Source: Sphingobium lactosutens (GTDB taxonomy: Bacteria > Pseudomonadota > Alphaproteobacteria > Sphingomonadales > Sphingomonadaceae). From it: a stretch of 64,000 nucleotides of DNA. Each line of letters opens with the position of its first letter. Within the stretch, counting starts at the first letter, position 1. Made by a program: the position numbers and the translations under genes. Below, one piece after another: positions 33,841-42,816 of this stretch. The notes under the pieces are model-generated. The model did not search any database and had not been told where the DNA came from. It worked only from the letters and a program-made list of their open reading frames with translations. The stretch covers positions 62,001-126,000 of the forward strand of contig NZ_QJQX01000031.1 in the NCBI RefSeq assembly GCF_013393185.1. The letters run 5' to 3'.

Positions 33841-34776
33841 ATGAAACTCATGACCGGCAATTCGAACAAGCCGCTTGCGGCCGCCATCGCCGACTATATC
33901 GAAATCCCCCTGACCGACGCCAGCGTCCGTCGCTTCGCCGACGAAGAGGTTTTCGTTGAAATTCATGAGAATGTCCGTGGCGAGGACGTGTTCGTGATCC
34001 AGTCGACGGCCTATCCGACCAACGACAATCTGATGGAATTGCTGATCATGATCGATGCGCTGAAGCGCGCGTCAGCCAAGCGAATCACCGCCGTCGTCCC
34101 CTATTTCGGTTATGCCCGTCAGGACCGGAAGCCCGGCCCGCGCACGCCGATCTCGGCCAAGCTGGTCGCCAACCTGATCACCACCGCCGGCGCCGACCGC
34201 GTCCTGTCCGTCGATCTGCATGCCGGTCAGATCCAGGGCTTCTTCGACATTCCGACCGACAATCTTTTCGGCGCACCGGTGATGTCGGCCGATATCCAGG
34301 CCCGCTTCGGCGACAAGAACATCATGGTCGTGTCGCCCGACGTCGGCGGTGTGGTGCGCGCCCGTGCGCTGGCCAAGCGGCTCGACAACGCCCCGCTCGC
34401 CATCGTCGACAAGCGTCGCGAGCGCGCGGGCGAGTCGGAAGTGATGAACATCATCGGCGACGTGAAGGGCCGTTTCTGCATCCTGATCGACGATATCGTC
34501 GATTCGGCCGGCACGCTCTGCAACGCCGCCGCCGCGCTCAAGGCCGCGGGCGCCGAGGACGTGATCGCCTATGTCAGCCATGGCGTGCTGTCGGGCGGCG
34601 CAGTCGCGCGCGTCGAGGCATCGGAACTGCTGGAACTGGTCATCACCGACTCGATCCAGGGCACCGATGCCGTGAACGGCGCCCAGCGCATCCGTCACCT
34701 GCCCATCGCCCCGCTGCTGGGCGAAGCGATCAAGCGCATCGCGGACGAGAGTTCGGTGTCCAGCCTGTTTGACTGA
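33841..34776 (+). CDS. prs: Ribose-phosphate pyrophosphokinase
   Basis: The enzyme makes PRPP from ribose-5-phosphate and ATP, feeding nucleotide, histidine and tryptophan synthesis. The 311-residue protein has [85 protein letters not shown] and the PRPP-binding loop [18 protein letters not shown] near 220-237. It ends SSVSSLFD. The last codons are repeated about 79 bp downstream after the stop. Confidence 0.96.
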   Translation: MKLMTGNSNKPLAAAIADYIEIPLTDASVRRFADEEVFVEIHENVRGEDVFVIQSTAYPTNDNLMELLIMIDALKRASAKRITAVVPYFGYARQDRKPGPRTPISAKLVANLITTAGADRVLSVDLHAGQIQGFFDIPTDNLFGAPVMSADIQARFGDKNIMVVSPDVGGVVRARALAKRLDNAPLAIVDKRRERAGESEVMNIIGDVKGRFCILIDDIVDSAGTLCNAAAALKAAGAEDVIAYVSHGVLSGGAVARVEASELLELVITDSIQGTDAVNGAQRIRHLPIAPLLGEAIKRIADESSVSSLFD

Positions 34777-34853
34777 CAAGGAAAACAGGCTGGCGGACGA
34801 TCCGGGGGATCGTCCGGCCGAACTCTTTCGGTGTCCAGCCTGTTCGACTAAGA
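34750..34853 (+). repeat. Duplicated prs tail with intervening hairpins
   Basis: ttcggtgtccagcctgtt occurs at about 34753-34770 inside prs and again at 34829-34847, each followed by a GACT stop-like tail (tgactga and cgactaag). The DNA between holds CAGCCTGTTT/AAACAGGCTG, GACGATCC gggg GGATCGTC and AGTTCGG/CCGAACT pairs. The second copy looks like the original 3' end, moved away by a short insertion or duplication. Confidence 0.75.
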
Positions 34854-34879
34854 TCGGATCAGATCGAAAAAATCATGCA

Positions 34880-34909
34880 GCCGCCGGGAAGCCGGCGGCT
34901 TTTCTTTTT
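34880..34909 (+). terminator. Rho-independent terminator of prs
   Basis: GCCGCCGG gaag CCGGCGGC, a perfect 8-bp stem with a 4-nt loop, followed by TTTTCTTTTTG. Confidence 0.85.
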
Positions 34910-34913
34910 GCGC

Positions 34914-35150
34914 TCAATGCGCCGGGAACAGGATCAGCGGCAGGGCGAAGACCAGCGCCAGCCCCGCCGTGATGCGCTGGCCGCGCGACACGCCCAGCGG
35001 CAGGTCGCGCCAGATCATCGGGCAGGCGAGCAGCGCGAAGACGATGAGGATGTTGGAGATCGTCATCGATCCGCCGATCGGCAGATCCTGCCGCAGCGCA
35101 AGGCCCGCAAGCAGGCAGATGAAGCTCAATATCCAGCCGAGCAGCGCCAT
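34914..35150 (-). CDS. Small hypothetical membrane protein
   Basis: The 78-residue product consists of three hydrophobic helices (MALLGWILSFICLLAGLAL; MTISNILIVFALLACPMIW; ITAGLALVFALPLILFP) joined by short loops with RQDLPIG and RDLPLGVSRGQR. No family recognised. It is convergent with prs across the terminator and co-directional with the VOC gene 49 bp upstream. Confidence 0.6.
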   Translation of the reverse strand: MALLGWILSFICLLAGLALRQDLPIGGSMTISNILIVFALLACPMIWRDLPLGVSRGQRITAGLALVFALPLILFPAH

Positions 35151-35199
35151 GACCCTTCCTTTCCAAGTCGGAGGCTAGAACGGCCGGGTTTCGAAAGGC

Positions 35200-35628
35200 T
35201 TAACTTATGGGAACCCAGGGATCGTAGCTGCCGAAGCTCCAGACATTGCCTTCCGGATCGAGGGCCGTGTAGCCGCGGCCCGGATAGCCGTCATTGTCGG
35301 CTGGTTCCTGCACAACCACCGCGCCCTCGTTGCGGGCATGGAGGCAATGGGCGTCGGGATCGGGCACCACGACATAGACGCACCCCGTGACGCCGCCCAG
35401 ATCGCGCGCCGTGGACCAGGTGTAGAGCGATTCGCCCTCCATATCCTTGACGCTGCCCAGCATCACCATGCCGTCACCCAGCACCAGCTGCGCATGATGG
35501 ATGATGGTCGGGTCGGCATCGTCGGGATAGACGGCGTGCCGTTCGAAGCCGAAGGCGTCGCACAGGAAATCGATGGCGGCGGGCGCATTGGTGTAGCGCA
35601 GGCACGGGATGACGGGCGAACCAGGCAT
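35200..35628 (-). CDS. VOC family protein (glyoxalase/PhnB-like)
   Basis: The 142-residue product has the vicinal-oxygen-chelate fold pattern: VIPCLRYTNAPAAIDFLCDAFGFERHAVY at the start, IIHHAQLVLGDGMVMLGS in the middle, and GYTALDPEGNVWSFGSYDPW at the end. Family members bind or convert small molecules with a metal, including glyoxalases and resistance proteins, but the ending resembles stand-alone PhnB-like proteins of unknown substrate. Single gene, divergent from the hisN-like gene. Confidence 0.82.
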   Translation of the reverse strand: MPGSPVIPCLRYTNAPAAIDFLCDAFGFERHAVYPDDADPTIIHHAQLVLGDGMVMLGSVKDMEGESLYTWSTARDLGGVTGCVYVVVPDPDAHCLHARNEGAVVVQEPADNDGYPGRGYTALDPEGNVWSFGSYDPWVPIS

Positions 35629-35695
35629 CTTGCTCTCCTCTTATCGGATTCGAGATGCGACCAGTCTAGCGCAGTCGCTCCCCAACCGCTAGGCG

Positions 35696-36547
35696 ATGGG
35701 CATGACGACCCGCGACGACCTCATGCTTGCCAATCGCCTGGCCGACGCCGCCGGCGCGGCCATCCGCCCCTTTTTCCGTGCGCGCTACGACCTGGAGATC
35801 AAGGCCGACAAGTCGCCGGTGACGGAGGCCGATCGCGCCGCCGAAGCCGCGATCCGCGCGATCCTGGAAAAGGAGCGGCCGGACGATGGCATCATCGGCG
35901 AGGAATATGGATCGGTCCGCACCGATGCGGAGCGGGTGTGGATCCTCGACCCCATCGATGGGACGCGCAGCTTCATCGCCGGGCGGCCGATCTTCGGCAC
36001 GCTGATTGCGCTGACGCAAAGCGGGTGGCCGACCATCGGCATCATCGACCAGCCGATCGCACAGGAACGCTGGGCCGGCATGTCGGGCCAGCCCACCACC
36101 TTCAACGGCAAGCCGGTGCGCACCCGCGCGTGCAAGGCGCTGGAAGGCGCCGGCATCGCCACCACCAGCCCGCACCTCTTCGCCGAGGGTGACGTGCCCC
36201 ATTATTTGGCGCTGGTGGCCAAGGTGTCGGGCGGGTCGCCGCGCCAGGGACCGGTCTATGGCGGGGACTGCTATAATTATGGGCTGCTCGCCTCGGGCTT
36301 CCTCGACATCGTCATCGAATCAGGCTTGCAAAGCTATGACTTCGCGGCTCTGGTGCCGGTGGTCGAGGGCGCGGGCGGCCTGATGTGCGACTGGAATGGG
36401 GAGCCGCTGACGGCGGACAGCGAAGGCCATGTGCTGGCGCTGGGCGATCCGGCGCGGCTGGAGGATGTGCTGGAGGCGATCCATGATGGCGGGCGTGGCC
36501 ACGATCATGGGCACAATCATAGGCATGGGCATCATCACGATCACTGA
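35696..36547 (+). CDS. hisN: Inositol monophosphatase-family phosphatase, histidinol-phosphatase-like
   Basis: The 283-residue protein carries the IMPase metal motifs [29 protein letters not shown] (about 71-99: E, DPxDGT) and [17 protein letters not shown] (WDxA-like, about 216-232). [24 protein letters not shown] fits HisN-type histidinol-phosphatases. The C-terminal 20 residues are an unusual His-rich tail ([16 protein letters not shown]), which might bind metal. ATG 35696 or 35702 may be the start. Its tail overlaps the convergent macrodomain gene by 7 bp. Substrate assignment is from family only. Confidence 0.8.
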   Translation: MGMTTRDDLMLANRLADAAGAAIRPFFRARYDLEIKADKSPVTEADRAAEAAIRAILEKERPDDGIIGEEYGSVRTDAERVWILDPIDGTRSFIAGRPIFGTLIALTQSGWPTIGIIDQPIAQERWAGMSGQPTTFNGKPVRTRACKALEGAGIATTSPHLFAEGDVPHYLALVAKVSGGSPRQGPVYGGDCYNYGLLASGFLDIVIESGLQSYDFAALVPVVEGAGGLMCDWNGEPLTADSEGHVLALGDPARLEDVLEAIHDGGRGHDHGHNHRHGHHHDH

Positions 36548-37080
36548 TCGGTGCAGGCCACATCCCTGACCGCCGCGTCGAACAGGGCGGTGGCGGCCTC
36601 ATCGAAGCAGACGAAGCGTATGAGGTCGAAGGCGTCGGGGTCACGGCGCAGCGCCGCACCGACGGCGCTTGCGGCGATCCGCGCCGCCTGATCCTTCGGA
36701 AAGCCGTAGACGCCGGTCGAGATCGCCGGGAAGGCGATGCTGCGCAGCGCATGATGGCGCGCCAGGCTGAGCGAATGGGCGTAGCAGCCGGCGAGCAGGT
36801 CGCGCTCGCCCCGGCCGCCGCCGCTCCAGACCGGTCCCACCGTGTGGATGACATAGCGGGCAGGCAGGTCATAGCCGCGCGTGATCCGCGCCTCGCCGGT
36901 CGGACAGCCGCCGATGGTGCGGCATTCGGCGAGCAGATCCGGCCCGGCGGCGCGGTGAATCGCGCCATCGACGCCGCCTCCACCCAGCAAGCTATTGTTG
37001 GCGGCGTTGACGATGGCGTCAGTCGTGCTGCGGGTGATGTCGCCCGTCACCACTTCCCACCGGGTCGCGCCGACGATCAT
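36541..37080 (-). CDS. Macrodomain protein, O-acetyl-ADP-ribose deacetylase-like
   Basis: The 179-residue product is a MacroD-type macrodomain: [34 protein letters not shown] near 13-46 with the ADP-ribose-binding Asn and glycine loop, [24 protein letters not shown], and [19 protein letters not shown]. Such enzymes remove ADP-ribose from acidic residues or deacetylate O-acetyl-ADP-ribose. It lies 3 bp downstream of the second VOC gene (the two are co-directional) and is convergent with hisN. Confidence 0.92.
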   Translation of the reverse strand: MIVGATRWEVVTGDITRSTTDAIVNAANNSLLGGGGVDGAIHRAAGPDLLAECRTIGGCPTGEARITRGYDLPARYVIHTVGPVWSGGGRGERDLLAGCYAHSLSLARHHALRSIAFPAISTGVYGFPKDQAARIAASAVGAALRRDPDAFDLIRFVCFDEAATALFDAAVRDVACTDQ

Positions 37081-37083
37081 GGC

Positions 37084-37497
37084 TCAGCTCTTGAGCGGCC
37101 CGCCGATCGACCAGACATGGCCGAACGGATCGACGAGCTGGCCATAGCGCGCGCCCCAGAACTGGTTGTCGATCGGAAAGCGGATACTGGCGCCTGCCGA
37201 CAAGGCCCGGTTCCACCATGTGTCGGCATCGTCGACCTCCAGATGGAGCGTGACACAGGCCGGTGGCGGCACCGGTTCGCCCGCCGTCATCTCGTGGAAA
37301 TGATCGTTCAGCATCAATGGCCCGTCGTTGATGATGAGGTGCGCGTGCATGATCCGCTCGCCATCGTCGGCGATATGCCTCGTCTGCTCGACCGCGCCGA
37401 AGGCTGTTTTGTAGAAATCGATCGCCTCGGTCGCCTTGCCGTCGCCGATGGTGAGATGCGCGGTGACGCCGGGCATGGTGAAGGGTGTTTCGCTCAC
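37084..37497 (-). CDS. VOC family protein
   Basis: The 137-residue protein has the VOC pattern typical of PhnB-like proteins: GVTAHLTIGDGKATEAIDFYKTAFGAVEQTR, MHAHLIINDGPLMLNDHF, VTLHLEVDDADTWWNRALSAGA and FGARYGQLVDPFGHVWSIGGP (here WGARYGQLVDPFG). No substrate can be assigned. It sits 3 bp before the macrodomain gene, so the two form an operon. Confidence 0.85.
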   Translation of the reverse strand: MSETPFTMPGVTAHLTIGDGKATEAIDFYKTAFGAVEQTRHIADDGERIMHAHLIINDGPLMLNDHFHEMTAGEPVPPPACVTLHLEVDDADTWWNRALSAGASIRFPIDNQFWGARYGQLVDPFGHVWSIGGPLKS

Positions 37498-37563
37498 GGC
37501 CGCTCTCCTCTTCGAGTCGTTATCCGCGAAGGATAAACCCGCGCCCCGCCGATCAGAAGTCGA

Positions 37564-39714
37564 TCAGAAGATGCCGAGGAATTTCCTGTCCTGCTTCTTC
37601 TTCTCTCCGGCCTTGCCCCTGCCCTTTTCATCCTTGGCGGTGGTGCCGCGGCCGACATCGTCGCGCGGCTTGCCGCCCCTGGTGCGCTGGGCCTGCGCGT
37701 CCGCGCCGGCCAGCACCGGGCCGCAGGCCGCGCCCTTGGCATCGCCCACATCGACGAAGGCGAGCGCCGCCGCGATCGGACTGGCGACGATGCCTAGCGC
37801 CGCGCCCGCCCCGCCGCGCGCCATCAGTTCGGGCGAGAGAACGGAGATGGCGGGTTTCGCGAAATAGCCGCCGACGCCGACCGGCGACTGGCCGGAAAAG
37901 AGGCTGATCTTCTTGCCATCGGCACGGAAGGCGAGGTCGAGGCTTTCATTGCGGAAGGAGAAGCCGCCGCGCCCGAGCATCACATTCTTCTTCGTGTCTA
38001 TGAGGATCGGGTCGGCCGCCGCCACACCATTGCGCACGGTGAAGGCAATGAGGCCGCAGTTGATCTCCACCGGCTGCTTGAGCTTGCCGGAGAACATCTT
38101 GGTGACGAAGGTGCCGACATCCAGTTCGGACAGCTGGACGTTGCGCGCCCACATCGAGCCTGCGGGCAATATCACCGCGATCCGTCCGTTCGCGGTGCTG
38201 AGCGAATCATGCAGCGTGTCGCCAAGCCCCGTCATCTGCACCCGCGCCTTGATCGTGCCGCTGGTACCCGATTCCTCCACGCCCCAGCGCGCCAGCAGCT
38301 TGCCCATGGGCGTGGGCGACAGGCGGATGTCGTAAGCGGTCCGCACCGGTCGATTGCGCGCGTTGATCTCTATGTCGGAGCCGACATGGCCGCCCGACAT
38401 GTCGAAGGTCAAAGGCGACAGGGTGAGCAGGCTATGGTCCAGCTTCACCGTCACCGCCGCGTTCGATATTGGCAGGTTGGGCGCACGGATCGTCTTCACG
38501 CTGTAGCGGACATTGGCGTCGAAGTTGCGGATCGCCTCGACCCGGAGCGGGGCGTCGGGCAGGATTCGGGGCGTGCCGGCAACCGTTTCGATCGCGCCGC
38601 CCGCGCCTTCCTGCGCCAGCCGCTGCGGATCATAGCCGATGAAGGGACCGACATCGATGATGTCGAGTTTTTGCGTGGCGAGGTCGGCGTCGATCAGCAG
38701 GCGGCTGTTCGGCAGCGATACGGTCATCTTGCCGGCCAGATCGCTGTCGCCGAACCGGCCCTTCAGATGGATGAAGCGCCATTCCTCCCCCGCTTTGGTC
38801 AGCGCAGAGGTGAAGCGATAGGCGCGGGTGTCGGGGATGGCGACGCCCAGGAAATCGAACAGCAGGCGGAGATTGGGACCGGTCGTTACCAGCCTGAGGT
38901 CGCTGCCCTCCAGCTCGGTCGCGCCGGGCAGCGTGCCGCTCACCTCCAGCGCGGTCGCCCCGGCCACGGCGCGCGCCGACAGATTGTTCTTGCCGCCCGT
39001 CACGGTCGCGTTGGGCGACAGCAAGCCCCCGGCCAGGGTGAAGGGACGGTCGCGCATCGTGCCTTTGCCGGAAAAGCGGATATCGTGGGTAAAGCGTGTG
39101 TCCTGCGCGCGCACCGTTTCGAACCCGATGTCCGTGGACAGTTGCATCACCGGATCGCGATAGCGCAGCGTCGTGCCCGCCAGCAGTGCGCGGCGGATCA
39201 GAGGCAGCGTCATCGGCTCGCCCTTGCGATCGGGATCGCCCAGCGTCCATGTATTATGCGCCCGGTCGCGCGACCATTCGAGGTCGGCGGCGGCGTTGTG
39301 CAGTTCGAGCCATTTGATCCGATACTGGCGGCCGAAGATCAGGCTGAGCGGCGCGATCCGCATGTCGATCAGGTCGGCGCGAAACAGATCCCGGCGGCTG
39401 GCCCAGGGCAGGTTGGCGATGCGCAGCCCCTCGGCACGGAACCTGATGCTGATCGGGGCGAAATAGAGCTGGAAATCGCCGCTGACGCGGACCTGCCGCT
39501 CCAGTTGGCCGCCGACGATCCGCTCGAACGGATGTTTCAGGAACCGCCCCTTGGTGACGAACAGGATCAGCCAGAGCGCAAAGAGGGTGCCGACGATCCA
39601 CAGCAAGATGCGCACGACCAGCGGTAGGCGGCGCCAGCGCTCCCGCGCACGGCGGGCATGGGGCCGCCATCCGGAGGTTGGCGCCGGGCGCATGAGAGGA
39701 TCGACATCAGCCAT
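37564..39714 (-). CDS. AsmA family protein
   Basis: The product of about 716 residues has a cytoplasmic N-terminus, one transmembrane helix near residue 45 (VVRILLWIVGTLFALWLILFV) and a long beta-rich periplasmic part beginning KHPFERIVGGQLERQVRVSGDFQLYFAP, the typical AsmA opening, and a C-terminal AsmA_2-like domain (GVGGYFAKPAISVLSPELMARGG). AsmA-like proteins are bridge-like lipid transfer or outer-membrane assembly factors. The last 50 residues are Lys/Gly-rich (KDEKGRGKAGEKKKQDRKF). Start is ATG 39714; an ATG 30 bases further out is possible. Confidence 0.88.
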   Translation of the reverse strand: MADVDPLMRPAPTSGWRPHARRARERWRRLPLVVRILLWIVGTLFALWLILFVTKGRFLKHPFERIVGGQLERQVRVSGDFQLYFAPISIRFRAEGLRIANLPWASRRDLFRADLIDMRIAPLSLIFGRQYRIKWLELHNAAADLEWSRDRAHNTWTLGDPDRKGEPMTLPLIRRALLAGTTLRYRDPVMQLSTDIGFETVRAQDTRFTHDIRFSGKGTMRDRPFTLAGGLLSPNATVTGGKNNLSARAVAGATALEVSGTLPGATELEGSDLRLVTTGPNLRLLFDFLGVAIPDTRAYRFTSALTKAGEEWRFIHLKGRFGDSDLAGKMTVSLPNSRLLIDADLATQKLDIIDVGPFIGYDPQRLAQEGAGGAIETVAGTPRILPDAPLRVEAIRNFDANVRYSVKTIRAPNLPISNAAVTVKLDHSLLTLSPLTFDMSGGHVGSDIEINARNRPVRTAYDIRLSPTPMGKLLARWGVEESGTSGTIKARVQMTGLGDTLHDSLSTANGRIAVILPAGSMWARNVQLSELDVGTFVTKMFSGKLKQPVEINCGLIAFTVRNGVAAADPILIDTKKNVMLGRGGFSFRNESLDLAFRADGKKISLFSGQSPVGVGGYFAKPAISVLSPELMARGGAGAALGIVASPIAAALAFVDVGDAKGAACGPVLAGADAQAQRTRGGKPRDDVGRGTTAKDEKGRGKAGEKKKQDRKFLGIF

Positions 39715-39758
39715 GGCAGGGCATGAACGCCGCGATCCAGGCATTGGGTCCGAATCGC

Positions 39759-39787
39759 TTGCTTTTGCGGACGCGCCCGACTATGCG
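39759..39787 (+). promoter_or_regulatory. Candidate promoter of rpmI-rplT
   Basis: TTGCTT (39759-39764), 17-bp spacer, TATGCG (39782-39787), about 90 bp before rpmI. The -35 is a good match and the -10 weak. Confidence 0.35.
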
Positions 39788-39874
39788 CGCCGTTCGCGAT
39801 ATTCAGTGAGACCGCCCGGCTAACTAGGGCTGCCGTGGCTGTCTGTAATCGTCGCGCTGCAAAAGGAGACGAAA

Positions 39875-40078
39875 ATGCCCAAGATGAAGACCAAGAGCGG
39901 TGTGAAGAAGCGCTTCAAGTTCACCGCCACCGGCAAGGTCAAGCACGGCGTCGCTGGCAAGCGCCACCGCCTGATCAGCCACAACGCAAAATATATTCGC
40001 CAGAACCGCGGCACCAGCGTGCTGTCGGATTCGGATGTTGCCCATGTGCGCCTGTGGGCGCCCTACGGCCTGAAGTAA
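39875..40078 (+). CDS. rpmI: Ribosomal protein L35
   Basis: A 67-residue basic protein of the large subunit, [40 protein letters not shown]..., a full match to the L35 pattern. A strong AAAGGAG precedes the ATG. rplT follows 13 bp later. infC, the usual upstream partner in many bacteria, is not here. Confidence 0.97.
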   Translation: MPKMKTKSGVKKRFKFTATGKVKHGVAGKRHRLISHNAKYIRQNRGTSVLSDSDVAHVRLWAPYGLK

Positions 40079-40091
40079 GGAGTAGAGGCAC

Positions 40092-40454
40092 ATGGCACGC
40101 GTCAAACGTGGTGTAACCACCCGCGCCAAGCACAAGCGGATCCTGGAACAGGCGAAGGGCTATTATGGCCGTCGCAAGAATACGATCCGTGTCGCCCGCC
40201 AGGCCGTCGAAAAGGCCGGCCAGTACGCTTACCGCGACCGCAAGGTCAAGAAGCGCACCTTCCGTGGCCTGTGGATCCAGCGCATCAACGCGGGCGTCCG
40301 CGCTGAAGGCCTGACCTATTCGCAGTTCATGCACGGCCTGAAGCTGGCCGGCGTGGAGCTGGACCGGAAGGTTCTGGCCGACATCGCGATGCACGAAGGC
40401 GAGGCGTTTAGCGCCATCATCGCCCAGGCGAAGGCTGCGCTGCCCGCAGCCTGA
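40092..40454 (+). CDS. rplT: Ribosomal protein L20
   Basis: The 120-residue L20 binds 23S rRNA early in large-subunit assembly. It begins [51 protein letters not shown] and continues [30 protein letters not shown]. It is co-transcribed with rpmI and ends before a clear terminator. Confidence 0.97.
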   Translation: MARVKRGVTTRAKHKRILEQAKGYYGRRKNTIRVARQAVEKAGQYAYRDRKVKKRTFRGLWIQRINAGVRAEGLTYSQFMHGLKLAGVELDRKVLADIAMHEGEAFSAIIAQAKAALPAA

Positions 40455-40481
40455 GGCTGATCGATCGCAAGATCGTCAAAA

Positions 40482-40520
40482 GGGCGCCGGGGCAGATGCC
40501 TTCGGCGCCCTTTTTGTTTT
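40482..40520 (+). terminator. Rho-independent terminator of rpmI-rplT
   Basis: GGGCGCCG (40482-40489) pairs with CGGCGCCC (40503-40510) and is followed by TTTTTGTTTT. Confidence 0.85.
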
Positions 40521-40530
40521 ACTCGACCTT

Positions 40531-40640
40531 CGTTCGTTTCGAGCGTGTCGAGAAACGCCTTGCACCGCGCCCGCCGCTTCTCGACGCAGCCTGTCCTGAG
40601 CGCCTGCCTTGTAGGCAGTCGAAGGGCTCGAAGCGAACGG
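40531..40640. repeat. CCGTTCG...CGAACGG palindromic repeat, copy 3
   Basis: It begins CGTTCGTTTCGAGCG and ends CTCGAAGCGAACGG. An inner block (gcctgccttgtaggcag) is an additional small hairpin not seen in the other copies. It lies between rplT and the LysE gene. Confidence 0.75.
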
Positions 40641-40675
40641 AGTTTGGCAGCCGGAATTTCCGAAGGAACCATCCC

Positions 40676-41293
40676 ATGTCGCTGCATCTCTGGTGGTTGT
40701 ACGTTACGGCGGTCTTCCTGATCTCGGCCACGCCCGGCCCCAACATGCTGCATGTCATGACGCAGAGCATCGCCCATGGCCCGCGCAAGGCGACAGCCAC
40801 GATGGCGGGTCTGATGAGCGCGGTGCTGCTGTGCCTGATCGCCTCGGCGCTTGGCCTTGGCGCATTGTTGAAGGCGTCGCCGCGCCTGTTCGACGTGCTG
40901 CGCTATGCCGGCGTCGCCTATCTCGTCTGGTTGGGGATCAAGGCCTGGCGCGCGCCCGTGGGCGGCGGTGAAGCGAGCGCGACCAACGCCCGCTCGGCCC
41001 GCGCCCTCTATGGCACCGGGCTGCTGACCGGCCTCGCCAACCCCAAGCTGATCATCTTCGCCGCCGCGCTCTTCCCCCAGTTCATCGACCTGGAGCGCCC
41101 CTTCTGGTTGCAGCTCGCGATCCTGATCGCCAGCTTCGTGATGATCGAAAGCTTCTGGTATGGCGTCTACGCGTTGGGCGGCCTGCGCCTCGCCCGCTGG
41201 CTCGAACCCGTCAACCGGCAGAAGCTGTTCAACCGCGGCACCGGGTTGCTGTTCATCGGCTTTGGCGGCGCGCTGCTGGGGGCCAGAGCATAA
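40676..41293 (+). CDS. LysE/RhtB family amino-acid exporter
   Basis: The 205-residue protein has about six transmembrane helices. The start LHLWWLYVTAVFLISATPGPNMLHVMTQSI contains the family PGPN motif, followed by GLMSAVLLCLIASALGLGALL and ALYGTGLLTGLANPKLIIFAAALFPQFID with the NPK motif. It probably exports an amino acid or homoserine lactone-like compound. Start at ATG 40676, after AAGGAAC. Single gene; the GIY-YIG unit starts 6 bp after its stop. Confidence 0.9.
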   Translation: MSLHLWWLYVTAVFLISATPGPNMLHVMTQSIAHGPRKATATMAGLMSAVLLCLIASALGLGALLKASPRLFDVLRYAGVAYLVWLGIKAWRAPVGGGEASATNARSARALYGTGLLTGLANPKLIIFAAALFPQFIDLERPFWLQLAILIASFVMIESFWYGVYALGGLRLARWLEPVNRQKLFNRGTGLLFIGFGGALLGARA

Positions 41294-41299
41294 AGGCCA

Positions 41300-41711
41300 C
41301 GTCATTCCCGCGAAAGCGGGAACCCATCTCCTGAGGTGACTATGGCGCGCGAGATCAGCCCAACCGTCTACATCCTCGCCAGCCGTCGCAACGGCACCCT
41401 CTACACGGGCGTCACCGCCGATCTCATAAAGCGGCTCTACGAACATCGAAACGGCTTGATCCAAGGCTTCACGAAAGACTACGGCGTCAAGCGCCTGGTC
41501 TGGTTCGAACCGCATGACAGCATGGACAGCGCCATCCTGCGGGAAAAGCGGATTAAGAAATGGAACAGACAGAGGAAGATCGAGCTGATCGAAGCCGGCA
41601 ATCCCGATTGGGATGATCTGGCGCTGGGCTTTGGCTTTGAGCCTTTGTCCTCTTTACGTAGCGACTGACCGGCAGGTCGGGAGATGGGTTCCCGCTTTCG
41701 CGGGAATGACG
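41300..41711. mobile_element. Putative mobile unit: GIY-YIG gene between perfect 32-bp inverted repeats
   Basis: The left repeat (41300-41331) and the right repeat (41680-41711) are exact reverse complements over all 32 bases. Each contains a hairpin TTCCCGC gaaa GCGGGAA and an inner ccatctcc tail. The nuclease gene fills the space between, starting 10 bp after the left repeat and ending 11 bp before the right one. The unit of 412 bp lies between the LysE gene and pheS. Its layout mimics REP-RAYT units, but with a GIY-YIG instead of a Y1 transposase. Mobility is my inference. Confidence 0.65.
41342..41668 (+). CDS. GIY-YIG nuclease family protein
   Basis: The 108-residue single-domain protein shows the GIY-YIG core VYILASRRNGTLYTGVTADLIKRLYEH: the VYI and YTG triads, the conserved Arg in LIKRL, the EHRNG motif with His, and the metal-binding Glu in AILREKRIKKW, ending with GNPDWDDL. 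The family cuts DNA with one metal ion. ATG 41342 has GAGG 5 nt upstream; GTG 41336 is less likely. It is bracketed by perfect inverted repeats, unlike any other gene in this window. Confidence 0.88.
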   Translation: MAREISPTVYILASRRNGTLYTGVTADLIKRLYEHRNGLIQGFTKDYGVKRLVWFEPHDSMDSAILREKRIKKWNRQRKIELIEAGNPDWDDLALGFGFEPLSSLRSD

Positions 41712-41724
41712 AAGGTTTGAAAAG

Positions 41725-42816
41725 ATGACTGAGATTGCCAATCTGAAAGCCGGCCTGATCGCCGACATCGCCGCCGCCGACACGCTCGACGCGCTGGAGG
41801 CGCTGCGGGTGGGGGCGCTGGGCAAGAGCGGGGTCGTGACCGGCCTCCTGAAGACGCTGGGCGGCATGTCGCCGGATGAGCGGATGGAAAAAGGCCCGCC
41901 GATCCAGGATCTGCGCGAGAGTGTCACCGCCGCGCTGGCCGACAGGAAGGCGGCGCTGGAGCAAGCGGCGCTCGACGCGAAGCTCGCTTCGGAAAAGGTC
42001 GACATGACCCTGCCCGCCGATCTGGGTGCGCAGGGCAGCGTCCATGCCGTGTCTCAGGTCATGGACGAACTGGCGGAAATCTTCGCGGACCTCGGCTTCT
42101 CGGTCGCGACGGGGCCGGAGATCGAGGACGACTGGCATAATTTCACCGCGCTCAACATCCCGGAGACGCACCCGGCGCGCGCGATGCACGACACCTTCTA
42201 TTTCCCCGATGAAGAGGGGCAGAAGAAGATGCTGCTGCGCACCCACACCTCGCCGGTGCAGATCCGCACGATGATGACGCAGGAACCGCCGATCCGCATC
42301 ATCGCGCCGGGCCGCGTCTATCGCAGCGATTCCGATGCGACCCACACGCCGATGTTCCACCAGATCGAAGGGCTGGTGATCGACAAGGGCATCACGCTGG
42401 GTCATCTGAAATGGACGCTGGAAACCTTCCTCAAGGCCTTTTTCGAGCGTGAGGACATCGTCCTGCGCCTGCGCCCCAGCTACTTCCCCTTCACCGAACC
42501 GTCGGTCGAGGTGGACGTCGGCTATACGCTGACCAATGGCCAGCGCGTGATCGGCGGCGACGGCGATGCGCCGGACGGCGGCTGGCTGGAAGTGCTGGGC
42601 AGCGGCATGGTCAACCGCCGCGTGATCGAAGCGTGCGGGCTTGATCCCGACGAATGGCAGGGCTTCGCCTTCGGCACCGGCGTCGACCGGCTCGCCATGC
42701 TCAAATATGGCATGAACGACCTGCGCGCCTTCTTCGACGGCGATCTGCGCTGGCTGAAACATTATGGATTTTCGGCACTCGACGTGCCCACGCTGTCGGG
42801 AGGAGTCGGCGCATGA
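41725..42816 (+). CDS. pheS: Phenylalanine--tRNA ligase alpha subunit
   Basis: The 363-residue alpha subunit holds the class II catalytic core that charges tRNA-Phe. It has the coiled-coil N-terminal arm (about residues 1-90), [26 protein letters not shown] (motif 2 region), [49 protein letters not shown] and [22 protein letters not shown] (motif 3). It starts 13 bp after the right inverted repeat of the GIY-YIG unit. Its stop overlaps pheT (ATGA). Confidence 0.97.
   Translation: MTEIANLKAGLIADIAAADTLDALEALRVGALGKSGVVTGLLKTLGGMSPDERMEKGPPIQDLRESVTAALADRKAALEQAALDAKLASEKVDMTLPADLGAQGSVHAVSQVMDELAEIFADLGFSVATGPEIEDDWHNFTALNIPETHPARAMHDTFYFPDEEGQKKMLLRTHTSPVQIRTMMTQEPPIRIIAPGRVYRSDSDATHTPMFHQIEGLVIDKGITLGHLKWTLETFLKAFFEREDIVLRLRPSYFPFTEPSVEVDVGYTLTNGQRVIGGDGDAPDGGWLEVLGSGMVNRRVIEACGLDPDEWQGFAFGTGVDRLAMLKYGMNDLRAFFDGDLRWLKHYGFSALDVPTLSGGVGA

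Noticed and set aside
31862-33844. Plus-strand frame of 660 codons opposite nadE
   Set aside because: Shadow of nadE; composition is that of a reverse-complement frame.
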